Assembly: GCA_020629815.1 (NCBI GenBank)
Contig: JAHDCN010000114.1
Location: 1-8,644, forward strand
Direction of reading: 5' to 3'
Length of the DNA: 8,644 nucleotides
Source: Verrucomicrobiota bacterium
GTDB taxonomy: Bacteria > Verrucomicrobiota > Verrucomicrobiia > Verrucomicrobiales > DEV007
In this document: positions 1-6,602 of the stretch, piece by piece
Numbering within the stretch: position 1 is the first letter of the stretch
How the letters are laid out: every line of letters starts with the position of its first letter
Notes under the pieces: model-generated
Database searches by the model: none
Told to the model about the DNA's origin: nothing
The model's input: the letters and a program-made list of their open reading frames with translations, nothing else
Translations under genes and position numbers: made by a program

Positions 1-25
1 ATTTGAGCCAATCTGACTCCGCCAT

Positions 26-55
26 TCTACCACTTTCACCGGTGAAATGGTCTAA
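26..55 (-). repeat. Dispersed palindromic repeat, copy 1, at the 3' end of the GH63-like gene
   Basis: Read on the minus strand this begins TTAGACCATTTC, has the self-complementary core TTTCACCGGTGAAA (34-47) and ends GGTAGA. The arms extend to ACCA/TGGT (29-32 and 48-51) with one unpaired base at 33, giving a stem of up to 11 bp. A copy with 26 of 30 identical bases lies at 4804-4833 in the opposite orientation. The TAG stop of the glycosidase gene (54-52) lies inside the element. No T-run follows on the minus strand, so it is not a typical intrinsic terminator. It looks REP-like. It may extend beyond the window, since 5-19 holds a further weak inverted repeat (GAG-CA/TG-CTC). Confidence 0.75.
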
Positions 56-2703
56 GTGCTGTGTTTTCGAATCAGTCTTGCAACCAGTGCAGTCCATCCC
101 GTCTGGTGACTGGCACCGAGACCTTCGCCAGTTTCGGCGTTGAAGTATTCGTAGAAAAGAATCAAATCTGCTTCGGGGGATTCCGGCATGGCGTGAAGTT
201 TCGATCGACCATGGGCAGGTCTGCGCTTCGTTTCCTGATCAGTTGTGAACAGGCGGATCAGCCTTTTGCTCAGTAGTCCTGCGGCTTCAGCCAACGTAAC
301 TCGATTTCCGGAACCAGTGGGAAACTCTACTTTGAAATCGTCTCCGTAGAACCGGTGATATCGTTCCAGCGCTTCAATAATCAGATAGTTTATCGGGAAC
401 CAGATGGGGCCTCGCCAGTTGGAGTTACCGCCAAACATGCGAGTGTCAGACTCTCCCGGGTTGTAGGCAACGGAATGAGTTTGGCCATCAATCTCCACTG
501 TGAACGGATTCTCTTCGTGATATTTGGACAGGGACCGAATTCCAAAAGGAGAAAGAAACTCCTCCTCATCGAAAAGGTAATTCAATAGAGAGAGAAAGCG
601 GTCGTGAGGACAAACAGAGAGAAGTCGCATGCTGCCATCCTCAGTAGCGGCTGATACAGTTTCGGCCAGGTGGGGTCGGTAACGGAGGAACCAATCCGTT
701 CTTTCATTGAATCCTTCAAAATGGCGAATTTGCTCGTGGTCGAGAATGTCTACGGCAATCAACGGCAGCAAGCCAACCAGAGACCTTACGCGCAGTGGCT
801 GTCGCTTGCCGTCTGCAGTAAGCCAGTCGTAGTAGAACTGATCGTCTTCGCACCAGAGACCGTCGTAACGCCCATGTCCGTTGATCGCCAGTGTAATCGT
901 CGCGTAGTGTTCGAAAAATTTCGAAGCCAGATCTTCGTATGCAGGATCTTTGGTCGATAACTCGAGCGCGATAGACAGCATCGTCGTGCAATAGGAAGCC
1001 ATCCAGGCAGTGCCATCAGCCTGCTCGAGATTGGCTCCATAGGGCAATCCGTGGGAGCGGTCGAAAACTCCAATATTATCCAGTCCCAAAAAGCCACCGG
1101 CGAAGACGTTTTTGCCGGAAGGGTCTTTGCGATTGATCCACCAGGTGAAATTCATCAGCAATTTCTGAAACGCGGATGCAAGAAACGAAGTGTCCCGTTC
1201 ACCTCTGCGTTCAGAAATTTTGTAAACCCGCCAAACACCCCAGGCGTGGACCGGTGGGTTCACATCGGAAAAGTTCCATTCGTATGCTGGTAGTTGACCG
1301 TTGGGATGCATGTACCATTCCCGCAGGAACAGGCTCATTTGGCGCTTTGCGAAATGCGGATCCAGTTCAGCCATCGGCAGCATGTGAAACGCCAGGTCCC
1401 ACGCCGCGTACCACGGATACTCCCACTTGTCCGGCATGGATATGATATCCCGATTGAACAAGTGGTTCCATTCGCCGTTGCGCCCGTCCCGGCGGGAAAG
1501 GGGAGCATCGTTGGGAGGGTCACCATCCAGCCAGTCATTGACGATGAGCTGGTAAAACTGCTTGGTCCAAAGCAGACCGGCATAGGCCTGCTTCATGATT
1601 TCTTTCTGGTCGCCGGAAATGGATTCAGGAATCCGGTTAGCGTAGAAATTGGCCAGCTCACTGCGCCGGTCCTCGACCACAGAAGCGAAGCTCTCACCAA
1701 AATCTGTGTGAGCGGGATCTGACGCGTCTTGCATACGCAATCGAATTGTAGCGCTTTCACCCGGTTGCAATTTACGCTGGAAAACAACGGCCGCTTTGCT
1801 GCCGAAGCCTTCGCGTCTGGTTGCCCTTGGGTTTCGCTCTACCAGACGCTCGGTGAAAGCGTCTTTGGAATAGCCGTCGTAGTGTGGTCCGGCGCTGCCA
1901 GTTCGATTGGGATTGCTCTCATTGTCGGTGAACCAAAGATCGCCTTCGCCTTCCCAGGTGATGCAGTAGCTTTCGAGAGTGTCGTGTTCTGTTGTCAGGC
2001 TCCGTCCATCTTCGTTCGCACGGATAACAGCGGGTCCGGTCATGTCTTCGCCATCGCGATTCCAGGACCAGGTATTGCGAAACCAGAAGGTAGGCAAAAG
2101 CCAAAGGTCGGCTTCTTCATTTCCCCGGTTGGTAGCAGTCACTTCAATCAAAAGGTCCGTAGGTGACGCTTTTGCATAAGTCGTGTGAATATCGAAAAAC
2201 TGATTGCCCTGAAAGATTCCGGAGTCCTCCAATTCAAACTCCCGCTTCTTCAGCCCCAATGTCGCATTGCGGGAAATTAAGTCTCCATAGGGGAAGGCTT
2301 TTTGCGGATACTTATAAAGTGTTTCTGCATACGAGTGGGTCGGGCTGGATGCCAGGTAGTAGTAGAGTTCCTTTACATCCTCACCATGATTGCCCTCGTG
2401 ATTGGTGAGGCCGAAAAGTCGCTCTTTGAGAATTGGGTCATTGCCGTTCCAAAGACTGAGTGAAAAACACAGTCGGCAATCGCGGTCGCACCAGCCCATG
2501 AGGCCGTCCTCGCCCCATCGGTACACACGGTGAGAGGCATCTTCCCGGGGAAAGTATTTCCAGGCGTTTCCGTCGGCCGAGTAATCTTCCCGGACCGTGC
2601 CCCACTGGCGCTCGGAGAGATACGGGCCCCAAAGTTTCCAATTGGTTCGATCAGTTGGATCGTTTCGTAGACGCAATGATTCCGGATCGTCGGGAGAATG
2701 CAT
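52..2703 (-). CDS. GH63/MGH1-like glycoside hydrolase
   Basis: This 883-residue protein belongs to the bacterial GH63-related hydrolases with a mannosylglycerate-hydrolase-like (MGH1-like) catalytic domain. The family cleaves alpha-glycosidic bonds with inversion in an (alpha/alpha)6 barrel; the exact substrate cannot be read from sequence. The N-terminal half (about 20-350) is the beta-rich domain and opens with the family hallmark WGPYLSERQWGTVREDYS (25-42). The barrel runs from about 365 to 880. Likely catalytic residues, by analogy with GH63, are Asp436 in WDLAFH (acid) and Glu852 in FYEYF (base). Other conserved stretches are YEWNFSDVNPP (474-484), GGFLGLDNIGVFDRS (536-550), GGNSNWRGPIWFPINYL (758-774) and HQTGWTALVA (866-875). 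There is no signal peptide, so it is probably cytoplasmic. The gene begins 22 bp after the helicase stop without a visible Shine-Dalgarno site, suggesting translation within the helicase transcript. The family is clear; the active-site assignment is inference. Confidence 0.93.
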   Translation of the reverse strand: MHSPDDPESLRLRNDPTDRTNWKLWGPYLSERQWGTVREDYSADGNAWKYFPREDASHRVYRWGEDGLMGWCDRDCRLCFSLSLWNGNDPILKERLFGLTNHEGNHGEDVKELYYYLASSPTHSYAETLYKYPQKAFPYGDLISRNATLGLKKREFELEDSGIFQGNQFFDIHTTYAKASPTDLLIEVTATNRGNEEADLWLLPTFWFRNTWSWNRDGEDMTGPAVIRANEDGRSLTTEHDTLESYCITWEGEGDLWFTDNESNPNRTGSAGPHYDGYSKDAFTERLVERNPRATRREGFGSKAAVVFQRKLQPGESATIRLRMQDASDPAHTDFGESFASVVEDRRSELANFYANRIPESISGDQKEIMKQAYAGLLWTKQFYQLIVNDWLDGDPPNDAPLSRRDGRNGEWNHLFNRDIISMPDKWEYPWYAAWDLAFHMLPMAELDPHFAKRQMSLFLREWYMHPNGQLPAYEWNFSDVNPPVHAWGVWRVYKISERRGERDTSFLASAFQKLLMNFTWWINRKDPSGKNVFAGGFLGLDNIGVFDRSHGLPYGANLEQADGTAWMASYCTTMLSIALELSTKDPAYEDLASKFFEHYATITLAINGHGRYDGLWCEDDQFYYDWLTADGKRQPLRVRSLVGLLPLIAVDILDHEQIRHFEGFNERTDWFLRYRPHLAETVSAATEDGSMRLLSVCPHDRFLSLLNYLFDEEEFLSPFGIRSLSKYHEENPFTVEIDGQTHSVAYNPGESDTRMFGGNSNWRGPIWFPINYLIIEALERYHRFYGDDFKVEFPTGSGNRVTLAEAAGLLSKRLIRLFTTDQETKRRPAHGRSKLHAMPESPEADLILFYEYFNAETGEGLGASHQTGWTALVARLIRKHST

Positions 2704-2725
2704 GAATCAAAAAATGATGGGTAAA

Positions 2726-4747
2726 TTACCAAGCCATCCCAATACGCCATTCTTCCACCAGATCAGTGGGGAACTCGCTCAGAAAGCGCGACGGAGTTTG
2801 CAGGACGTCACCATTGAACGCACCATGCCAAACCAAAGGGTAGGTGAGATAGAGTTCATCCATGGCCCGGGTTAAAGCGACGTAGAAAAGCCGGCGCTCT
2901 TCTTCCAGGCCGCTTTCGTCTTCACTGTCTTCGTCGAGAACGCGGTTGTTGGGGAACATCCCGTCGGCCAGCCAAACCAGGAAAACCACTTTCCACTCCA
3001 GACCTTTCGCCTGGTGAACGGTGCTCAGGCAAACGGCCTCCGAGTCGGGCTCCTCCTGCGTCGCTCCTGCCGCATCCTGTCCGGCCAGCAAACTCAGCTG
3101 GCTGAGAAACTCATCGAGCTTGGTGAAATTCTCCGAATACTTCTGTAATTGCTGCAGGTCTTGTTTTCGATTCTCCCAGTTGCTGAACTTACTTTGCAAG
3201 TAGTCCTCATACACACCACCCATAATGGAAGGCATCATTTCCGCAGGTCGGCGCGGCTGAAACTCTTCGTCGATCAGTTCATCGAGGGTGTAGACCAATT
3301 GCTCGTATCCGGGTTTGGCTTTTGCGGGAACTTTGAAATCGAGCATGTAATCGCTGAACATCGACTTTGCTTCCCGATCGGCTCCGGGGCTTTGTAGCCA
3401 TTGTTGCCAAAGGCTGTCAGCGGACTTGGCACCAACTCCGGGCAGCATGTTTACGATTCGTTTGAATGCGACCTCATCCTTTCGGTTGCAGGTGATCTTC
3501 ATGAACGCCGCCGCATCTTTGATGTGCGCCTGTTCGAAAAAGCGAAGCCCGCTGGTGATCTGAAAAGGGATGCCCCGATTGGTCAGTTCCATCTGGATCT
3601 CCATCGAGTGATAGTGAGCCCGGTAGAGCACTGCCATTTCGTTCAGCTCAATGCCTTCATCGCGAAGCTCCAGAATTCTCTGAGCAACGAAGGCAGCTTG
3701 CTCGTTGGGAGATTGCACCTCTGCCAAAGCTGGTAGCACACCAGCGCCAGCACGATACGGAGCGAGGTCTTTTTTGATTTGCTCGGTATTGGAAGCGATC
3801 GCCGCATTCGCCAGAGTCAGAATTCCGGGGACAGACCGATAGTTGGTTTCGATCACAAACTTGCGGGCATTCTCGTAGGTGTCCTGAAACTCGAGGATGT
3901 TGCGGAAGTCGGCTCCCCGCCAGGAATAGATCGACTGAGCATCATCGCCGACGACCATCAGGTTGTTTTGAGGTGCTGCCAGCAAAGCGATCAACTCCGC
4001 CTGAATCTGATTAGTGTCCTGATACTCGTCCACCAGCACCCACTCGAATTGGCGCTGATACATTTCGCGAATTTCCGGATGCTCATGAAATAGAAAGAGC
4101 GCCTTTACTAGAAGGTCATCGAAATCCATGGAATTGATTTCCTTCTTCTTCTCCTCGTAGGCCTCCTGTAATTTCGAAATCGTATCAGCCAAATGATCGA
4201 AGTATGGGTAGCGTGTCTCGACCAAATCACTCACAGATTGTCCGGTGTTTTGCGAAAGCGAGAAAATATCAGCGAGAACTTCGGGCTTCGGGAAGCGGGT
4301 TGCCTTTGTATCGATATCGCTTTCCCCGATGACGGTTTTTAAAACGTCTTTCTGGTCTTCCCGATCCATGATCGAGTAGTTACTCGTCCACCCAAGCGAA
4401 GACGCGTGCCTCCGCAAAATCCGATTCCCAACGGAGTGAAATGTGCCGCCCCAGATTTCTTTCGTATCTGAATTGATCAAAGCTTCCACGCGCTCCAGCA
4501 TCTCGCGAGCCGCTTTATTGGTGAAGGTGAGTAGCAGAATGTTGCCCTGTGGAATTCCGTTGTCCAAAAGGTAAGCGACCCGGTGGGTGAGTGTCCGGGT
4601 TTTCCCGCTACCGGCGCCCGCGATGACCAATGATGGGCCGGGCGGACAGGTGACAGCAGCGAACTGCTGTTCGTTCAGTTCGCGGGCATAATTGATTTCG
4701 GATCGGGAGGCGGAAGGAATCCGGTTCAGTGTGTAATCGCGTGCCAT
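2726..4747 (-). CDS. UvrD/PcrA/Rep-family ATP-dependent DNA helicase (SF1A)
   Basis: This 673-residue superfamily 1A helicase unwinds DNA 3' to 5' using ATP, typically in nucleotide-excision and mismatch repair or in clearing replication forks. All motifs are present in order: Q motif LNEQQFAAV (24-32), Walker A AGAGSGKT (43-50), motif Ia TFTNKAAREM (74-83), GTFHS (101-105), DFDDLL (208-213), Walker B VDEYQDTN (239-246), motif III GDDAQSIYSWRGA (267-279), motif IV TNYRS (301-305), motif V STVHQAKGLEWKVVFL (575-590) and motif VI EEERRLFYVALTRA (615-628). It is somewhat shorter than E. coli UvrD or PcrA (about 720 residues), ending soon after motif VI without the long C-terminal tail that binds RNA polymerase in some members. 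UvrD, PcrA and Rep cannot be separated confidently here, so no symbol is given. The ATG has no clear Shine-Dalgarno site. No LexA box was recognised upstream. Confidence 0.96.
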   Translation of the reverse strand: MARDYTLNRIPSASRSEINYARELNEQQFAAVTCPPGPSLVIAGAGSGKTRTLTHRVAYLLDNGIPQGNILLLTFTNKAAREMLERVEALINSDTKEIWGGTFHSVGNRILRRHASSLGWTSNYSIMDREDQKDVLKTVIGESDIDTKATRFPKPEVLADIFSLSQNTGQSVSDLVETRYPYFDHLADTISKLQEAYEEKKKEINSMDFDDLLVKALFLFHEHPEIREMYQRQFEWVLVDEYQDTNQIQAELIALLAAPQNNLMVVGDDAQSIYSWRGADFRNILEFQDTYENARKFVIETNYRSVPGILTLANAAIASNTEQIKKDLAPYRAGAGVLPALAEVQSPNEQAAFVAQRILELRDEGIELNEMAVLYRAHYHSMEIQMELTNRGIPFQITSGLRFFEQAHIKDAAAFMKITCNRKDEVAFKRIVNMLPGVGAKSADSLWQQWLQSPGADREAKSMFSDYMLDFKVPAKAKPGYEQLVYTLDELIDEEFQPRRPAEMMPSIMGGVYEDYLQSKFSNWENRKQDLQQLQKYSENFTKLDEFLSQLSLLAGQDAAGATQEEPDSEAVCLSTVHQAKGLEWKVVFLVWLADGMFPNNRVLDEDSEDESGLEEERRLFYVALTRAMDELYLTYPLVWHGAFNGDVLQTPSRFLSEFPTDLVEEWRIGMAW

Positions 4748-4841
4748 TCGTCGCGATTATCCTAGACCGCGATTGGCAAAATGCATCGGGGAAATCCGGT
4801 GAATTAGACCATTTCGCCGGTGAGAACGGTAGATGGTCTTA
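4748..4841 (-). promoter_or_regulatory. Upstream region of the helicase gene, with short repeats
   Basis: This 94-bp gap separates the response-regulator stop from the helicase start and is the likely place for a helicase/hydrolase promoter. On the minus strand a GATAAT hexamer (4761-4756) lies about 8 bases before the ATG, which would suit a near-leaderless transcript, but no well-spaced -35 box is visible. The region holds the 30-bp dispersed repeat (4804-4833), CCGGTGA twice exactly 21 bp apart (4796 and 4817), CGCGATT twice 15 bp apart (4753 and 4768), and 7-bp inverted arms AGACCAT/ATGGTCT (4806-4812 and 4833-4839). Regulatory function is inferred from position only. Confidence 0.25.
4804..4833 (+). 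repeat. Dispersed palindromic repeat, copy 2, downstream of the response-regulator gene
   Basis: On the plus strand this starts TTAGACCATTTC, continues gCCGGTGAgAA and ends GGTAGA. It matches the minus-strand copy at 55-26 in 26 of 30 positions without gaps. The four differences are A/G at position 13, A/G at 21, G/A at 23 and T/C at 24, all transitions. Two of them (13 and 21) would turn A-U pairs of the hairpin into G-U wobble pairs in RNA read in this orientation. It lies 8 bp beyond the response-regulator stop and 56 bp upstream of the helicase ATG. No T-run follows either end, so terminator function is not evident. Confidence 0.72.
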
Positions 4842-5228
4842 CTACTCGGAATCTGCTTCGCTCAAGACCTGGTTGAGAACATTGTGGAGCAGTTCCATTT
4901 CCACGGGTTTGGGAAGGACCATAGAGCCGGCTGAATCCGCTACTGCTCCGTCTGAAAGTTCCGTAGAATCCACCAGCGCTGTCAGCATAACGACGGGAGT
5001 GTCCGTCAGTTCCGGGTCAGCATCCAGCTTCGCCTTCACGTCGCCGCCATCCATTTCAGGCATGACGACATCGAGTAAAATCACGTCAGGTTGAAACGCT
5101 TTCGCTGCAGAAACGGCCAGTGGCGAGCTGTTTTCGACTCGAACCTCATAACCGTCTCTTTCGAGATTCATTTTCATGAGAGTGGTAAACCCAGCCTCAT
5201 CGTCAACAAGCAGCACTTTCTTCGCCAT
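4842..5228 (-). CDS. Single-domain response regulator (receiver only)
   Basis: This 128-residue protein is a complete CheY-like receiver and nothing else. The phosphorylation site is Asp53 in LLDVVMPEMDG. The metal-binding acidic pair is Asp9-Asp10 in LVDDE, the switch threonine is Thr83 in MLTA and the conserved lysine is Lys107 in LPKPVE. With no DNA-binding or enzymatic output domain, it must act by protein contact or as a phosphorelay intermediate, as CheY or Spo0F do. The histidine kinase gene ends 48 bp upstream on the same strand, so the two are very likely partners. The ATG is preceded by TAAGGAACT, with the GGA core only 3 bases from the start, a short but usable spacing. The last residues (SEADSE) are acidic and outside the fold. 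Confidence 0.95.
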   Translation of the reverse strand: MAKKVLLVDDEAGFTTLMKMNLERDGYEVRVENSSPLAVSAAKAFQPDVILLDVVMPEMDGGDVKAKLDADPELTDTPVVMLTALVDSTELSDGAVADSAGSMVLPKPVEMELLHNVLNQVLSEADSE

Positions 5229-5276
5229 AGTTCCTTAATGATGTTAGTAAAAATCGGGCATTGGGGTCAATCCTTT

Positions 5277-6485
5277 TCAGGTCACTTCCGCATGTGCCCT
5301 CGTGGGTAAAATGATTTGGACGATTGCTCCCTGATTGTTTTTTCGGTTGTTTAGAGAAATCTCCCCATTGTGAAGCTCGACGATTTTGCGGACAACGGAT
5401 AAACCTAATCCGGTGCCGACTCCTGTCGCTTTGGTCGTGAAAAATGGATCAAACAGCTTGGCGACATTGGCGTCGGAAATTCCTGAGCCATTATCCCGAA
5501 TTTCCAGCACGACGACTAGATCGCCCTTCCGGAAAACTTTGTAGGTGCGAGCGCCTTGATTCTTCTCAACCTCTTCCAGCGACATGGCCTTGGCCGAAAT
5601 CTTCAGAGTCGGCTTCTCCGTTTCGGCCATGGCATGAACAGCGTTCATGATCAGATTGATCATGACCTGCTGGAACTTGGAGGTATCCAGATAAACCGGC
5701 GGCAGGTCTTCGCTGACATCTTCCGTGATTTTGACACTGGCCTTAGTGATCTCATGCCGGACGAGGAGTAGGACTTCTTCCACCAGCGACGTCACCGTAG
5801 TTTCCTCTTTTGTCAGTGAACGATTCGAAGAAAAATCGACCAACCCGCGCACAATCCGATCAGCGCGGTGAATCGCATCCTTCATTTGAATCAGGATCTC
5901 ATCGATATTTGGGTCTTCCGGATCCAGGTCTTTTGAAAGGTAGTCAACACCAAGCAGCAGCATCGCGAGAGGGTTCTTCACTTCGTGGGCAACCCCGGCC
6001 GCCAGTCGTCCGATTGACTCCAGTTTCTCAGCCTGAATCAATTGCATCTGGGTATCCTGCAGCTCCTGATTTGTCTTGGAGAGATCCTTGTTCATTTTTT
6101 CCAGCTGCTCCCGGGCCTTCACTCTCTCAGTAATATCTTCACTGATGCCGACAACCAGCAGCCGCCCCGTTTCGGAATCAACGACTGGGATCTTCACTGT
6201 CTTCATGTGAATTTCTCCCAGGGCTGTTTCAACGACCTCGTCGGGAACCTCGAGAGGCTTGCCCTTCTTCAAAACAGCCTTATCAACATCCCGAAAATAA
6301 TCAGCCGACTCTTTCGAGAAAAGATCGTAGTCATTTCTACCCACTGCCTTTTCGGCTTGTAAACCGGTAATTACCTCCTGCTTTTGATTCCAAAGTACAA
6401 AGCGAAAATCGTCGGTAGCGTCTTTCGCAAAAACCGCGACGGGAAGATTATCGAGGACGGATTCGACGAGGCTGGAACGGCTCAT
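5277..6485 (-). CDS. Cytoplasmic PAS-domain sensor histidine kinase
   Basis: This 402-residue kinase autophosphorylates on histidine and passes the phosphate to a receiver. An N-terminal PAS domain spans about 5-118 (LPVAVFAKDATDDFRFVLWN near its start, ending VVGISEDITERV). A coiled-coil linker (about 118-157) leads to the HisKA dimerisation domain with phospho-acceptor His167 in AAGVAHEVKNPLA. The ATPase domain has the N box NLIMNAVHAM (277-286, Asn281), G1 box DNGSGI (331-336), F box FDPFFTTK (345-352) and G2 box GTGLGLSVV (357-365). No transmembrane segment or signal peptide is present, so it should detect an intracellular cue; whether PAS binds a ligand or cofactor cannot be told. The sequence TAGGATCAAGATCTATG gives an AGGA Shine-Dalgarno core 9 bases before the start. 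The receiver gene follows after 48 bp, and the kinase carries no receiver domain itself. Confidence 0.95.
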   Translation of the reverse strand: MSRSSLVESVLDNLPVAVFAKDATDDFRFVLWNQKQEVITGLQAEKAVGRNDYDLFSKESADYFRDVDKAVLKKGKPLEVPDEVVETALGEIHMKTVKIPVVDSETGRLLVVGISEDITERVKAREQLEKMNKDLSKTNQELQDTQMQLIQAEKLESIGRLAAGVAHEVKNPLAMLLLGVDYLSKDLDPEDPNIDEILIQMKDAIHRADRIVRGLVDFSSNRSLTKEETTVTSLVEEVLLLVRHEITKASVKITEDVSEDLPPVYLDTSKFQQVMINLIMNAVHAMAETEKPTLKISAKAMSLEEVEKNQGARTYKVFRKGDLVVVLEIRDNGSGISDANVAKLFDPFFTTKATGVGTGLGLSVVRKIVELHNGEISLNNRKNNQGAIVQIILPTRAHAEVT

Positions 6486-6602
6486 AGATCTTGATCCTAG
6501 CGAGTTGGCGGAAAAAGAGAATTCGGAAATGAGAAATTGTTGGCTGGGTTTGCGTGGTTTTTTCAGTTTACAAAAAAAGGCGGTTTTGTAGCCTTCGGTC
6601 CT
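6486..6602. promoter_or_regulatory. Divergent intergenic region between the histidine kinase and gntP-like genes
   Basis: These 117 bp separate two divergent genes, so promoters in both directions are expected here. I could not pick a convincing -35/-10 pair on either strand. Visible features are an A/T-rich segment with TTTTTT and AAAAAAA runs facing each other (about 6557-6577) and the kinase Shine-Dalgarno AGGA. An in-frame TTG at 6537 preceded by GGAA is a possible earlier start for the permease. Assignment rests on gene geometry only. Confidence 0.4.

Noticed and set aside
2..25. Minus-strand ATG at 25 beginning MAESDWLK, possibly the start of another gene in the tandem
   Set aside because: Only eight codons are visible, the ATG directly abuts the dispersed repeat, and there is no clear ribosome-binding site; too little to call.
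29..51. Intrinsic terminator for the GH63-like gene
   Set aside because: The hairpin is present but no T-run follows it on the minus strand, and the same element recurs elsewhere, which fits a dispersed repeat better.
1294..1722. 142-codon plus-strand frame, and similar ones opposite the hydrolase and helicase genes
   Set aside because: These are antisense shadows of well-supported minus-strand genes and show no domain motifs.
6529..6591. 20-codon ATG frame upstream of the permease gene, a possible leader peptide
   Set aside because: No properly spaced Shine-Dalgarno site, no run of one codon and no attenuator-like hairpin; its size is expected by chance.
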